A stretch of 64,000 bases of DNA from Bifidobacterium breve (GCA_945878725.1 CAMCTY010000009.1:1-64000), one strand, 5' to 3'; shown: positions 45,784 through 56,083, counted from the first letter of the stretch. The notes: generated from the letters alone by a model not told the origin. Program-made: numbers and translations.

Positions 45784-45935
45784 GGTGAGGGCTTCCTTGG
45801 ATGCGCGAGCGACGCGTTCAACCGCTGATGCGGCAACACGGTGTGTCTGCGAAAACACGTTCTGAAACAAACGGTCTGAAAGGAGGCTGTGGCCCTCTGA
45901 CCCGATAGATCAGCCCGGGCCGAGTGTAGACGGGG

Positions 45936-46973
45936 TCAGCGCCCGGAAATGCGAGTCTCAATCTCAGCGATGATCGGAACTGGACCGGGATCGACCCCTT
46001 GCTCAACTGCCGAGTGCAACGAGACGAAATCGCCGACGAGCATCAAGTCGAGCAGTTGGGCCAGCGGACCTTCACCCTTGGCATCAATCCGATGAATCGC
46101 CCCCACGACCTCGTCGAGCATGTCGTCGAGGACATCGAGTCGACGCATGACCTGCGGGTGCTCAAAGTCATGGCGAAGCATGAACAGTTGGAAGATCTGC
46201 CGGGTGACATCACCATCCTGTCCCCATCCGCAAACTTCATTATGCGTGAGCTCTGGAACCCGGTTCGCGAATGCAGCAACTTTCGCGTTCTCGTTGAACT
46301 GTGTCTTCCAGCGCTCGGCCGCCAACGCACCGATTCCGTTGCCACCGTAAATAATCGGGAACGCACGTCCGAGGCGCCGGGCCAAACGCCTGGCCTCGTT
46401 GTTCTCCGTGATCAGCGAATCACGTCGTCGAGCGGTCTGCTCGATGGCCTCGGTGATCCATGAATCGCCACCCGGGAAGAACCCAATCTTTTCGAGGGCA
46501 ATCAACATCGGGATCGCAAGCGAGCCCAATGCAGCCCGACCGACCGGGGCCTCGGGCGTGACAGTGATGTGCGGAAGATCATTCGCGACTGCGAAGTCGC
46601 TCAACTCGCCACCGTTGCTCAAACAAAGGACCGATGCGCCATCCTCCAGCGCGAGCGATGCACCTTCAAGGACCTCCTCGGTGTTGCCGGAGTAGGAGGC
46701 CGCCATGACCAGGGTCGACGCATCAACAAAGTTCGGCACGCCATAACCGCGATGGGCAATCACAGGAATCGCCATGAGCGGTCCGGCTACCTCGAGTACG
46801 AGGGAACCCGCCTGACCACTTGTACCCATGCCGAGCACGACGACATTGGCGACGTCGTCATGAACAGGCAACTGCAGCGAGTCGAGAGTTGTGTGCGCAG
46901 CCTCAGCAGCAACCTGAATCTGCTCAGGAAACGCAGCGACCGCATCGAACATCCCGACGGTGTCGAGAATCAC
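45936..46973 (-). CDS. Bifunctional phosphoglucose/phosphomannose isomerase
   Basis: A 345-residue protein of the PGI/PMI type with two SIS sugar-isomerase domains. The N-terminal SIS half contains VVLGMGTSGQAGSLV and AASYSGNTEEVLEG; the C-terminal half has the GRAFPIIYGGNGIG and HNEVCGWG. It interconverts fructose-6-phosphate, glucose-6-phosphate and mannose-6-phosphate, feeding the phosphomannomutase next door. It starts 4 bases after the Trm112 gene stop. Confidence 0.9.
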   Translation of the reverse strand: MILDTVGMFDAVAAFPEQIQVAAEAAHTTLDSLQLPVHDDVANVVVLGMGTSGQAGSLVLEVAGPLMAIPVIAHRGYGVPNFVDASTLVMAASYSGNTEEVLEGASLALEDGASVLCLSNGGELSDFAVANDLPHITVTPEAPVGRAALGSLAIPMLIALEKIGFFPGGDSWITEAIEQTARRRDSLITENNEARRLARRLGRAFPIIYGGNGIGALAAERWKTQFNENAKVAAFANRVPELTHNEVCGWGQDGDVTRQIFQLFMLRHDFEHPQVMRRLDVLDDMLDEVVGAIHRIDAKGEGPLAQLLDLMLVGDFVSLHSAVEQGVDPGPVPIIAEIETRISGR

Positions 46974-46977
46974 TGCC

Positions 46978-47214
46978 TCAGGCCTCGAACGTCGGCTTGA
47001 TTCCCTCGGACTGAGCTTTGGCGACGAGCCGGTCGCGCTCAGCAGCTTCGACCGTCGTGGCCTCGTCGGCGAGCATCACCGGGATGTCGTTGCGGACGTC
47101 GTAGCGAAGCCCAAGTCGTGGATTGAACAGACAATCCTCATCGGCGAAGTAGAGCAACGGACCCTTGTCTTCGGGGCAGGCGAGGATTTCAAGCAACTGC
47201 GGGTCAAGAGCCAT
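46978..47214 (-). CDS. Trm112-family protein
   Basis: A 78-residue protein of the Trm112/UPF0434 family: MALDPQLLEILACPEDKGPLLY, with one Cys pair position retained (ACP) and a later VRNDIPVMLADEA. The family has a zinc-ribbon or ribbon-like fold and acts as a small partner of methyltransferases in other organisms; bacterial roles are open. GAAGG lies 7 bases ahead of the ATG. It overlaps the manB stop by 11 bases, in the conserved manB-Trm112-PGI/PMI order. Confidence 0.9.
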   Translation of the reverse strand: MALDPQLLEILACPEDKGPLLYFADEDCLFNPRLGLRYDVRNDIPVMLADEATTVEAAERDRLVAKAQSEGIKPTFEA

Positions 47215-48652
47215 GGTGGATTCCTTCGGGTTTAGTGAGATCTCGGGGTTGAAGTCCCGCCGCCTCAGCAATGAGAGTTCGGATTTCGGCCACGTGTCGG
47301 TCACATGCTTCCTGATCGACCGCCTCAAGGTTGAGACGCAGCAGCGGTTCGGTGTTCGAAGGACGGAGGTTGAACCACCATCCGTCTCCCGTCACCGCAC
47401 CTGGACCGGCGGTCAGGTCAATCGTGAGACCGTCGAGTCTGTCTTGCTCAGCGTTTCGGAATCGGTCGGCCACGAATTCGATGACAGCCAGCGGATCGGG
47501 AACCTCCGTATTGAGCTCACCCGATGCGACGTAACGCTCGTAGGGCTTGCGTACTGCCGATAACGGAATACCGGCTTTGGAGACGACCTCGAGAACGGCG
47601 AGTGCGGCGATGATGCCCGAGTCGGCGCGGTAGTTGTCCCTGAAGTAGTAGTGCCCGGAGTGTTCGCCGCCGAAACAGGCGCCTGTGTCGGCCATGACCT
47701 GCTTGATGTACGAGTGCCCCACCCGAGTGCGCACCGGCGTCCCGCCGCTTTCCAGAATCACTTCGGAAACCGACTTGGAACAGATCAAGTTGTGAAGAAC
47801 GATCTCGCCCGGGTTCTTCGCCAACATCGCATCAGCGACAATTGCGGTTGTGAGCGAGCCCGAAACGAGCTGGCCTAGATCATCGACGAGGAAAACGCGA
47901 TCGGCGTCACCGTCAAAAGCGAGTCCGACATCGGCACCGGTATCGAGAACCCGCTTCTGGAGGTCTCGGAGGTTTTCCGGCTGGATCGGATCAGCAGGAT
48001 GGTTCGGGAACGTGCCATCGAGTTCGCCGTACACGACCTCGAGGTCAAAAGGCAGATCAGCAAACACAGCTGGTGCGGTGAGACCACCCATACCGTTGGC
48101 GGTATCGGCGACGACCTTAAGCGGTTGAAGAACGTCAAGGTCGACGAAGGAGTGAACGTGGGTTACGAAGACACCCAGAGCGTCGTCGCGACTTGTGACG
48201 GATCCGCGTGCGTCTGTCGGGGCAATTCCAGCGAGAGTCGCCTCGCGGATTGGCACAAGACCGGTGTCGACCCCAATTGGTCGAGCGCCGGAAAGACAGA
48301 GCTTCACCCCGTTGTACTGAGCGGGGTTGTGCGAAGCAGTGAGCATGGCACCCGGAGCATCGAAGTGGCCGGCGGCAAAAAAGAGAAGGTCGGTCGACGC
48401 GAGTCCTAGGTGGACGACGTCGACGCCCTGATCCGTTGCACCCTTCGCGAACGCAGCGGCGAATTCCGGGCCAGATGGTCGCATGTCGTATGCCACCAGT
48501 ATGCGATCAGCTCCGCTTGTGTCGGCCGCGAAACGCGCGAACGCGGCGCCGATGCGCTCCATGAGCTTTGCGTCTAATTGATCGGGAACGGTGCCGCGGA
48601 TGTCATACGCCTTGAAAATGGCGTCGAGAGCGTCGGCAGTGAGGGGGGCCAT
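47204..48652 (-). CDS. manB: Phosphomannomutase/phosphoglucomutase
   Basis: A 482-residue alpha-D-phosphohexomutase. The phosphoserine loop is TASHNP, the Mg site FDGDADR, the sugar loop GEHSGH and the phosphate loop RPSNTEPLLR. It converts mannose-6-phosphate to mannose-1-phosphate for GDP-mannose. The Trm112 gene overlaps its end. The in-frame ATG at 48652 is preferred over 48661. It fits a route to the GDP-sugars made by gmd and the Rmd homologue at the other end of the window. Confidence 0.94.
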   Translation of the reverse strand: MAPLTADALDAIFKAYDIRGTVPDQLDAKLMERIGAAFARFAADTSGADRILVAYDMRPSGPEFAAAFAKGATDQGVDVVHLGLASTDLLFFAAGHFDAPGAMLTASHNPAQYNGVKLCLSGARPIGVDTGLVPIREATLAGIAPTDARGSVTSRDDALGVFVTHVHSFVDLDVLQPLKVVADTANGMGGLTAPAVFADLPFDLEVVYGELDGTFPNHPADPIQPENLRDLQKRVLDTGADVGLAFDGDADRVFLVDDLGQLVSGSLTTAIVADAMLAKNPGEIVLHNLICSKSVSEVILESGGTPVRTRVGHSYIKQVMADTGACFGGEHSGHYYFRDNYRADSGIIAALAVLEVVSKAGIPLSAVRKPYERYVASGELNTEVPDPLAVIEFVADRFRNAEQDRLDGLTIDLTAGPGAVTGDGWWFNLRPSNTEPLLRLNLEAVDQEACDRHVAEIRTLIAEAAGLQPRDLTKPEGIHHGS

Positions 48653-48663
48653 GGGCCTCAACT

Positions 48664-49599
48664 CTAGTGGAGAGGTACGTCCGTATCGGGGGTGCTGGCC
48701 GCCTGCATAGTCGTTGACGACAACAAGTCGTTAGCCGTGAGGTCGTAACGCCCCTCCACCGACCAGCGCCGGACAAGGAAAAGGTCGCGCACAAGACGCA
48801 ATGCGTCTCTCACAACACGCACCGTCGACGTCTCGGCATTTGCCACCGTGACAGGAACTTCTGTGAGCGACAGGTGATACCGCTCAACCAGATGAAATAC
48901 CTCAACATCGAACGCGAATCCGTCCACCATCGTGTGCGAAAAAATCAGACGGGCCGCGTCGGAGCGAAAGGCTTTCAGGCCGCATTGCGTATCGCGGTAC
49001 TGCCCAAGCAACACCACGCGCGTCAGGAGATTGATTGCCCGGCCGCCGATCTCTCGGATCCGCTTTGCCCTAACAAGTGTCGTGGTTTCCGTGTGGCGAC
49101 GACTGCCGACGACAACATCCCATCCCTTTTCGACGAGCTCCACAAGGGCCGGCATCTGGTCTGGCGAATAGGAGAGATCCGCATCGGTGAAGATGATCGC
49201 TCGACCGTTCGCGGCGAGAACACCAGAACGGATAGCTGCTCCTTTGCCGCGATTGAGCTCGTGTCGAACCACAACATCGGCACCCGATGCTTTTGCGATT
49301 TCCGCTGTTCTGTCGAGCGATCCGTCGTCGACAACGATGATCTCTACGTCATTTCCGTAGCCGGCAGTTTCAAATGTCGATCGCAGCGACTGAACGGTCA
49401 ACGCGATTCGCTGCTCTTCGCCATATGCCGGGATGACGATGCTCAGGCGACACAGGCCAGGAGCATCGGTTCGTTCAAGGCGCCGCCCGAGATCTGCACG
49501 CAAGGGTGACAATCCGCGCTGCCATCGGTTGATCGCGTAACCCGTCACAATCGATGCCACCAGCGCGGCACCGATCTGATCAGGGCGCAGACGCTTCAT
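48664..49599 (-). CDS. GT2 glycosyltransferase (dolichyl-phosphate-sugar-synthase type)
   Basis: A 311-residue family 2 glycosyltransferase. SIVIPAYGEEQRIA is the N-terminal strand, the divalent-metal sites are VVDDGSLD and TDADLSYS, and the helix with RGKGAAIRSG is characteristic of dolichyl- or polyprenyl-phosphate glucose/mannose synthases. It would load a sugar on a lipid carrier for a GT-C transferase; the adjacent 864-residue membrane gene overlaps it by ATGA at 49596. It may anchor by the hydrophobic N-terminus. Confidence 0.87.
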   Translation of the reverse strand: MKRLRPDQIGAALVASIVTGYAINRWQRGLSPLRADLGRRLERTDAPGLCRLSIVIPAYGEEQRIALTVQSLRSTFETAGYGNDVEIIVVDDGSLDRTAEIAKASGADVVVRHELNRGKGAAIRSGVLAANGRAIIFTDADLSYSPDQMPALVELVEKGWDVVVGSRRHTETTTLVRAKRIREIGGRAINLLTRVVLLGQYRDTQCGLKAFRSDAARLIFSHTMVDGFAFDVEVFHLVERYHLSLTEVPVTVANAETSTVRVVRDALRLVRDLFLVRRWSVEGRYDLTANDLLSSTTMQAASTPDTDVPLH

Positions 49600-52190
49600 G
49601 GTTGGTCAGAGTCGTCACCGGTGATCGATGACGTCGGATCGAAGCTCGCCGCATCGACACTTCCGGAATCGTTGATCCCACCGGCGTCTTCTCGTACGTC
49701 TGATCCCGGTTCGACGGAGTCGCCCTCAATGGCCGCGCCCGGCGACCGGCGAGTGAACCACGGCTTCGGTTCTGGCATAACCAACGTGCCAAGTCGAGCG
49801 AGAGCAACAAGGGCCGCTATCGCCAGCAGCGTAAGCAGCCATGAGCCGTAGTCAATCGGGGTCATCCCGTAGTGAAGCGACACATGTTCGGAGGTCGGGA
49901 CCACGACCATCAGGTTGGGGCCAACCCTCCATGGTCCGTTCGCTCCGCTCGCCTGCCAGTTCGGGAAGTACGAGACCTTCACGAGTATTGGTGTTCCCGG
50001 ACGGCTGACATCGAAGGAGATGCCATCAGTATCGGTCTCGACATTGGTGACTGCCACCGGAGTAGTCGGAACAACCGACGGCTGCTCGCCTGGCGTTATG
50101 CGCTGCCACTCGCTGGGACCACCCGAGGACGGCCAGACGTTCCACTGCGACTTGTCCAAATACCAAGGCGTAACAGTGTCAAGCCACCCATGGGCGGTGT
50201 CGATCCCGGTCACTACAGCCGGGTTGTTATCGAGAGCTGTGACCAGCTCGGTACCGGCGACCTCAAAGACCACCCACGGTCCGGAACTCGCGACTTCCTT
50301 CAGTGAGTTACTGGCGCGACCGAATGCGATCATTGGTTCCGAGATCGCCATGTAGTACCTAACGCCGAACATCTGCAGATGATCAACACCGAGATCAAAC
50401 TGTTCCGCCGACGGTGCTCCGGGTTGATACGGAAGATCTCGCTGCGCGTTCGACGGTCCGGTCGACAATTCGTCTTGGTTTAGGAAGTGATACGGCGTGG
50501 TTGCCGAGGCTTCGAAATAGAGACCTTCCATCGATCCGATGCATCCGTCGGTCCAGAACGGGAGCAACATGAGAGCCATTGGCGTGCCGTAGCGATCGTG
50601 CTGTTCCTCGTGTTCCCACATGGCCCGGCCGCAGCCCTGTGTTTGGCCGAGGTTGCCCATTGTCTCCACGATGTCGTGGTATTCCGGATACGCCGGCTTG
50701 CCTTCATAGCCACTGAAGTTCCAACGCGCCCACGACGGGATGAAACTCGAATCGCGCGTAGACAAAAAGAGCCAGTCATAGGAGCCGGTCGAACTGACGC
50801 CACCGAGTTCAACCTTCACGGGACCAAGAGCGATCGAGTTAGGCATTGCCCGAAGGGGCATGGCTATCGCCGTGATTCCGATGAACGCTCCAAGCACAGC
50901 TGTTGTGACTGTCACAGCACGACTCGGACGATCTGGATCTTTTGCGAACAACGTCGCGACCGTCCGACCGAATTCAGCTACGCCAAGTGCGGCGAGCATA
51001 TAAAGACTGAGATACCAGAACGGAAGGAGGCGCGCATTCCAGAGCCGGGTCTGCGGGATGAAACGGAAGGCAAGCGCCGACACGACTGCGAGCCCGATAA
51101 GGAAAGCTCCGCCTCTGCGTTTCCATGCAATCGTCATGACCACGCCAAGTAGGGCGAGCACGAGGACCCATTCGATCGGCGGCGAGTTCACCAGTTGCGG
51201 ATCGAGATACTTGCGCTGGAAGAGCAAGTCCACATAGGTGGTTTTCTTCTCCCATCCCATGTCGTTCATGTAGCCCGAGCGGAGATAGAAGGGCACCAGC
51301 CACCACGCGGTGAGACCGACCCCGACCAGTCCGGCACTGAGGAGCCACCACACGCGTGTTGCGAAACCGCTGCGTCGTGCCACCGAAATTCCGAGCCAGA
51401 CCGCTGAGCCGGCAATGACGAACAGGAACGGAATCAGATGGCAGAGACCGGTAAGAGCGAGAAGTCCGGCGGCGAGCGCCCGATGTTTCCCATTCTCGAG
51501 CCCCCGACCAACTACGCCGAGGAAGACAATCGCGAAGCTCAGCGAAATCGAGAACGCGAATTCTCCGGCCATCGTCGACGCGATGTTCCCGCCGTAAATT
51601 GAGAACGAGCGGTCGAACAGGAACGCTGTAGCTGCGACGGCAAACAACGGCGGCGCCGGAAACGGCAACCTGACCAACCGGGCAAACAGCCAGCAGGCAA
51701 TCGGTAACGTCAGCAAGCCGCTGATGGCCACCAATTTGAATGCGATTCCATACGGCAGGACGAAACTCAGGATCGCGATAGCCAGCGACGGAAGCACCAT
51801 GTAGAAGTGGAATGCAGGGAAACCCGCGTACCAGTCCGGTGTCCAACCCGTGAGTCGGAACGACGGCAGAAGGTGGTCGCGCAAGTACGCCGGAGCCCAA
51901 ACATGGGCGCCCATGTCGCCACCCGCAGGCGTCGACGACGAGAACACGTCCGACGGGCTGAGTTGCGTGAATGTGAAGACCACGCATGTCACTACGATCC
52001 CGAGCGTCACCCAGGATTCGATCCCCCAGTCACCCAATCGCTTGAACGCAGTACCGACTCGCTTCACTGCCGTGAGAGAGCGACTCGGTGGATCTATTGC
52101 CTGTCCAAGGCCGACGACAACTGGATCGGCCGAATCGGTCGAGGGTTTCGAGGCTTCGGCATCGTAAGGAGGGGGCCCGAGATCATCCAT
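49596..52190 (-). CDS. Large GT-C-like membrane protein (PTPS-related type)
   Basis: An 864-residue protein. About 55 cytoplasmic residues precede many transmembrane helices up to about residue 440, followed by a long extracytoplasmic region of about 340 residues, one helix and a disordered acidic tail. The first loop has AGGDMGAHVWAPAYLRDHLLPS and TGWTPDWYAGFP, resembling the membrane family wrongly named 6-pyruvoyl-tetrahydropterin-synthase-related and GT-C enzymes. It likely uses the lipid sugar made by the overlapping GT2. The exact sugar is unknown. Confidence 0.75.
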   Translation of the reverse strand: MDDLGPPPYDAEASKPSTDSADPVVVGLGQAIDPPSRSLTAVKRVGTAFKRLGDWGIESWVTLGIVVTCVVFTFTQLSPSDVFSSSTPAGGDMGAHVWAPAYLRDHLLPSFRLTGWTPDWYAGFPAFHFYMVLPSLAIAILSFVLPYGIAFKLVAISGLLTLPIACWLFARLVRLPFPAPPLFAVAATAFLFDRSFSIYGGNIASTMAGEFAFSISLSFAIVFLGVVGRGLENGKHRALAAGLLALTGLCHLIPFLFVIAGSAVWLGISVARRSGFATRVWWLLSAGLVGVGLTAWWLVPFYLRSGYMNDMGWEKKTTYVDLLFQRKYLDPQLVNSPPIEWVLVLALLGVVMTIAWKRRGGAFLIGLAVVSALAFRFIPQTRLWNARLLPFWYLSLYMLAALGVAEFGRTVATLFAKDPDRPSRAVTVTTAVLGAFIGITAIAMPLRAMPNSIALGPVKVELGGVSSTGSYDWLFLSTRDSSFIPSWARWNFSGYEGKPAYPEYHDIVETMGNLGQTQGCGRAMWEHEEQHDRYGTPMALMLLPFWTDGCIGSMEGLYFEASATTPYHFLNQDELSTGPSNAQRDLPYQPGAPSAEQFDLGVDHLQMFGVRYYMAISEPMIAFGRASNSLKEVASSGPWVVFEVAGTELVTALDNNPAVVTGIDTAHGWLDTVTPWYLDKSQWNVWPSSGGPSEWQRITPGEQPSVVPTTPVAVTNVETDTDGISFDVSRPGTPILVKVSYFPNWQASGANGPWRVGPNLMVVVPTSEHVSLHYGMTPIDYGSWLLTLLAIAALVALARLGTLVMPEPKPWFTRRSPGAAIEGDSVEPGSDVREDAGGINDSGSVDAASFDPTSSITGDDSDQP

Positions 52191-52237
52191 GACTCGCCCA
52201 TCGTGTCAGCACCTGCGGGTGGTGTCGTGTCACTCGC

Positions 52238-53248
52238 TCAACCGATCCCGAGGTTGAATACGAGACTCGCCGCCGCCACCACGTTGAATCCAACATGGGC
52301 CCAGATCGAGAGGCCGAGGCGACCCGACTTCCACGCGAGAACACCCAAGATGATTCCGAACACAAGTAAGGCCGGGAACTGAAGGGGTTGAAGGTGCGAA
52401 CCGGCGAAGAATGCGGCCGCCGCGAGAATCGCCCATTCGGGGCGCAGCTTGCGACCGAAGATGCGCTGGGCCATCCCTCGGAAATAGATCTCCTCAGCGA
52501 TCGGGGCCCCGATGCCGACGATGAGGAAAACGAGGATGATCGAGAGCGGGTCGGTCGCCCTGTCGGTCAATTCACGTGCTGCAGCCGAGATGTCCTTGAC
52601 ACCGATCAGTTTGAAGACGACCCAGTAAAGCGCCGGGACCATGAGGAGTTGCGATGCAACACCAATAGCCAGTCCAATCGGTGCATCCCGCAGCTTGAAG
52701 CGCAGTCCGAGTTCGACGACCACGCCGCGACCGCGTTTCGTGGCGAACCAGATCGGTATCGCGGCCAAACCCAACCACAAGGGAAGTTGCATCAGTGCAG
52801 TGATCCAGAGCGGCGGGGGCACACTGATGGCAAGAGCAAGATTCTGGGAGGCCTGACCCGCCGCCTGACCCACGGAAGCGCCCACTCCCGCCGGAGTTGT
52901 GAAGTCATATGACGTGACGGATTGCACTATCGCGTAGGCAATCGTCGACAAAAGTTGTGCCGCAAGGAACGCGAGTATCAGCGCACCCGCGCCATACCGG
53001 TACTTGTTCGAATCCGATCCAGCCCCATCACCATTTGAGTCGGATCCGGCGGCGACCACAGCTGCAGTCGGGCTCGACGCCACGGGACGTTTACGCCGCT
53101 TCGGCGTACCGGCGGCCACCGGAAGCTTCCCCTTTGTCCCCTTGGGCGTCGTTCGCGACGAGGCCGCTGGAATTTGCGCAGCGTTCGTCGACGGGGGTTG
53201 AGGTTCGGGTGGACTCACGAGACCTGAGGCTACCGGCCAACGGTCCAC
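52238..53248 (-). CDS. CPBP-family intramembrane metalloprotease
   Basis: A protein of up to 336 residues: a Pro/Ala/Ser/Lys-rich N-terminal region of about 85 residues, then transmembrane helices with the CPBP (CAAX protease/bacteriocin-processing) motifs IAEEIYFRGMAQ, AGSHL and HVGFNVV. The Glu-Glu and His residues make the metal site. Substrates are unknown. The start is GTG at 53248 or GTG at 53218, where AGG lies 5 bases ahead; the latter is plausible. It is divergent from the DUF3499 gene. Confidence 0.87.
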   Translation of the reverse strand: MDRWPVASGLVSPPEPQPPSTNAAQIPAASSRTTPKGTKGKLPVAAGTPKRRKRPVASSPTAAVVAAGSDSNGDGAGSDSNKYRYGAGALILAFLAAQLLSTIAYAIVQSVTSYDFTTPAGVGASVGQAAGQASQNLALAISVPPPLWITALMQLPLWLGLAAIPIWFATKRGRGVVVELGLRFKLRDAPIGLAIGVASQLLMVPALYWVVFKLIGVKDISAAARELTDRATDPLSIILVFLIVGIGAPIAEEIYFRGMAQRIFGRKLRPEWAILAAAAFFAGSHLQPLQFPALLVFGIILGVLAWKSGRLGLSIWAHVGFNVVAAASLVFNLGIG

Positions 53249-53281
53249 GCCACGGACCGGGTGCGGCGATACCGTCGGACC

Positions 53282-53512
53282 ATGACGCGTTCATGTGCAC
53301 GCCCCGGGTGTGGCCAACAGGCATCGGCCACGTTCGGCTACGACTACGCACTCAGCACCGTCTTTCTTGACGTTCTCGCCGAGGAGGCACACCCGGCTGT
53401 CTACGACGTCTGTCGCCGACATGCCGACTCGTTGAGCGTTCCCCGCGGATGGCACCTCGTTGATCGCCGTCGAGGTCCCGCCACACTCGCCGGCCATCTC
53501 ACTGCGCCCTGA
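53282..53512 (+). CDS. DUF3499-family protein
   Basis: A 76-residue protein matching actinobacterial DUF3499 from memory: the N-terminal MTRSCARPGCGQQA gives a Cys pair, ATFGYDYALSTVFL follows, and YDVCRRHADSLSVPRGWHLV gives another Cys/His set, together a probable zinc-binding fold. The function is not known. It lies between the divergent CPBP gene and ftsH. DUF3499 commonly occurs near manB, Trm112 and DUF5719 in actinobacteria, as here. Confidence 0.85.
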   Translation: MTRSCARPGCGQQASATFGYDYALSTVFLDVLAEEAHPAVYDVCRRHADSLSVPRGWHLVDRRRGPATLAGHLTAP

Positions 53513-53602
53513 GTACGCCCACTCCGGCGATTCGCGGTCGCACGGTGTGGAATTGTCTCCCGCCGACAGGGAATTTGCGTCGTCCGCTCTAGGCTTCGGG
53601 TC

Positions 53603-55573
53603 ATGGCTCCCGAGAATCCCACTCCAACTCCCGGCGAAAAAAGTGGCTCAGGCCGGTTCGGCAGTGACCAAGGTTGGCCGCGTTGGACCATCATCGTTCT
53701 CCTCGTTGTCGTTGTCGGTGCCATAGCCCTCCAGTTCGCGGCGTCGTCTACCCCGAGCGATCAGGTCAACTACGGCGACTTCATCACCAAGCTTTCGACC
53801 GATCAGGTCACCGAAGCGAAATTCGACAATGCCAACGGCAAGATCACCGGAACATTGCAGGACGGCACAAAGTTTTCGACGACTGGCCCGATCCAACTCT
53901 CCGATTCCGATCAGGCACTGTTCATTGAAAAGGGAGTCGAGTACTCCTCGCCCACCCAGAGCATTTGGGGCACGCTGATTCCGCTCCTCTTGCCGGTGCT
54001 GCTCCTCATTGGTTTCTTCATGTGGATGCAGCGTCGGGCTTCCGGGCAAATGGGCGGCATCATGTCCATCGGCCGAAGCAAGGCCAAGACCTACAACGCC
54101 GAGCGTCCCGGCACGACGTTCGCTGACGTCGCCGGTTACGAGGGTGTAAAGACCGACGTCACCGAAGTGATCGACTTTCTCAAATACCCAGAGAAATTCG
54201 GCGAGATCGGCGCACGAATCCCGAAGGGCATCCTCCTTGTCGGCCCTCCCGGCACAGGTAAGACGCTCATCGCCAGGGCTGTCGCCGGCGAGGCCGGCGT
54301 TCCTTTCCTGTCGGTAACTGGGTCTGACTTCATGGAAATGTTCGTGGGCGTCGGTGCCAGTCGAGTTCGTGATCTCTTCCAGAACGCCCGCAAACTCGGT
54401 CGGGCAATCATCTTCGTTGATGAGATCGATTCAATCGGCCGTAAGCGCGGTGCCGGTCTCGGCGGCGGTCACGACGAACGCGAACAAACTCTCAACCAGA
54501 TGCTGGCCGAAATGGACGGCTTCGAGGTCACGACGGGCATCGTCATGATTGCCGCCACGAACCGACCCGACATCCTTGACCCCGCCCTCCTGCGTCCCGG
54601 TCGATTCGACCGTCAGGTTGTCGTTCCCCTTCCCGAACTCGACGATCGCCGCAAGATCCTCGAAGTTCACGTGAAGCACAAGCGAATCGCCCCTGATGTC
54701 GATCTCGACCTCGTTGCCCGCGGCGCTCCCGGTATGAGCGGCGCCGATCTTTCCAACCTTGTGAACGAGGCTGCTCTCTTCGCCGTACGCAACGGTCAAA
54801 CGGAAATCCACAAGGCGAACTTCGAGGATGCTCGCGACCGGATCTTCATGGGTCAGCGCCGCGAGTCGATGGCGCTGTCAGACCTCGAGAAGGAAGCCAT
54901 CGCCTATCACGAGGCGGGCCACGCAGTTTGCGCCGCAGTCCTGCCTACTGCCGATCCGTTACACAAGGTCACAATCATCCCGTCGGGCATGGCTCTCGGC
55001 GTAACGATGCAACTTCCTGCCGAGGAACGTCACATCTACCGTCAGGATTACATCGAGGATTCGCTCGTTGTCCGTATGGGCGGGCGCATCGCTGAAGATC
55101 TCGTGTTCGGCGTGGTTTCCACCGGCGCCAACAACGATCTTGTAGGTGCGACCGAACTTGCCCGCAAGATGGTGCGGGAATGGGGCATGAGCGTCCGAGT
55201 TGGTCCGATGGCCTGGGGCTCGCAAGGCCAAGTGTTCCTTGGCGAGGATCTCATGCACACTCGCGATTACTCGGACGATACGGCACGAGTCATCGACGAA
55301 GAGGTCGAAAGAATCCTCCGACAGGCTCAAGAACGCTGCCGCGAAACGCTCATGGAGAACCGCGAGGGCCTCAATCTTGTCGCTCGTGCACTTCTCGAGC
55401 ACGAGACCATCGATGGCACCGAAGTTTCGAGGTTGCTCGAACTCGCACAAGTCGGATCGACCTCGAAAAACCCCCACAACAACGTCGTTTCAATCACGCC
55501 TATGGACACAACGCTGAACGACGAACTCGGTGTCGCTTCGATGCCACACACCGAGACACAACCCGACATCTGA
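53603..55573 (+). CDS. ftsH: ATP-dependent zinc metalloprotease FtsH
   Basis: A 656-residue membrane AAA protease. Transmembrane helices are at about 28-48 and 123-142 with a short extracytoplasmic domain between; Walker A GPPGTGKT is at 214-221, the second region VDEIDSIG follows, the AAA arginine region has TNRPDILD and the zinc site HEAGH is at 436-440. It degrades misfolded and regulatory membrane proteins. The start ATG 53603 gives the normal length. It lies 90 bases after DUF3499 and converges with the thioredoxin-like gene. Confidence 0.96.
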   Translation: MAPENPTPTPGEKSGSGRFGSDQGWPRWTIIVLLVVVVGAIALQFAASSTPSDQVNYGDFITKLSTDQVTEAKFDNANGKITGTLQDGTKFSTTGPIQLSDSDQALFIEKGVEYSSPTQSIWGTLIPLLLPVLLLIGFFMWMQRRASGQMGGIMSIGRSKAKTYNAERPGTTFADVAGYEGVKTDVTEVIDFLKYPEKFGEIGARIPKGILLVGPPGTGKTLIARAVAGEAGVPFLSVTGSDFMEMFVGVGASRVRDLFQNARKLGRAIIFVDEIDSIGRKRGAGLGGGHDEREQTLNQMLAEMDGFEVTTGIVMIAATNRPDILDPALLRPGRFDRQVVVPLPELDDRRKILEVHVKHKRIAPDVDLDLVARGAPGMSGADLSNLVNEAALFAVRNGQTEIHKANFEDARDRIFMGQRRESMALSDLEKEAIAYHEAGHAVCAAVLPTADPLHKVTIIPSGMALGVTMQLPAEERHIYRQDYIEDSLVVRMGGRIAEDLVFGVVSTGANNDLVGATELARKMVREWGMSVRVGPMAWGSQGQVFLGEDLMHTRDYSDDTARVIDEEVERILRQAQERCRETLMENREGLNLVARALLEHETIDGTEVSRLLELAQVGSTSKNPHNNVVSITPMDTTLNDELGVASMPHTETQPDI

Positions 55574-55625
55574 GCGATTGCATCTCGCCTTCGACAGGTG
55601 ACGCTCTCCGGCACCAGTTCGATCG

Positions 55626-56081
55626 TCACATGTGGTTGTCGCAACCCCCTGGAGTGGATCCCGGCTCGCGCGCTTCGGCCACAGCGGCCCACAGATCGGT
55701 GGCCGTGACTGGACCGATGAAATGCTTCACGACGACTCCATCGCCGTCGACGACGAGTATGAGCGGAACGGCATCGACCCCGTAACGACGGTGCAACTCG
55801 GGCTCGACGCCCACCTCAATCGTCTGTACCGCTACTGGGCCGAAGCTGCCGGCGTCGAGGGCCGCCGCCTTAGCCGCAACCCCACTGCAGGTATCGCAGG
55901 TTGACGAGGTGAACACGGCGACAAGCCACGCCGCATCAGGCCGGTTGAAATCGGACCGATCAAGTTGAACCGGAACGTGCCAATTCTGACCAGCGGGCGG
56001 GGCCGGCTTCCGCCGTTGCAACAGCAGTGCGACAACGACAGCGATGCCCACCAACACGAGAGCGACAAACGGGCGCTCCAT
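55626..56081 (-). CDS. Membrane-anchored thioredoxin-like protein
   Basis: A 151-residue protein with an N-terminal transmembrane helix (residues 5-22) and an exported thioredoxin-fold domain. The active-site pair is CDTC at about residues 62-65 (FTSSTCDTCSG), and GVDAVPLILVVDGDG holds the cis-Pro. It may reduce or form disulfides outside the membrane. It starts just after the DUF5719 stop, so it is the third gene of the GT2-DUF5719-thioredoxin operon. Confidence 0.85.
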   Translation of the reverse strand: MERPFVALVLVGIAVVVALLLQRRKPAPPAGQNWHVPVQLDRSDFNRPDAAWLVAVFTSSTCDTCSGVAAKAAALDAGSFGPVAVQTIEVGVEPELHRRYGVDAVPLILVVDGDGVVVKHFIGPVTATDLWAAVAEAREPGSTPGGCDNHM

Positions 56082-56083
56082 GG

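Noticed and set aside
45784-45935. A SAH riboswitch ahead of ahcY
   Set aside because: I looked for the conserved GAGGAGCGCUGC-type core on the minus strand of the leader and did not find it.
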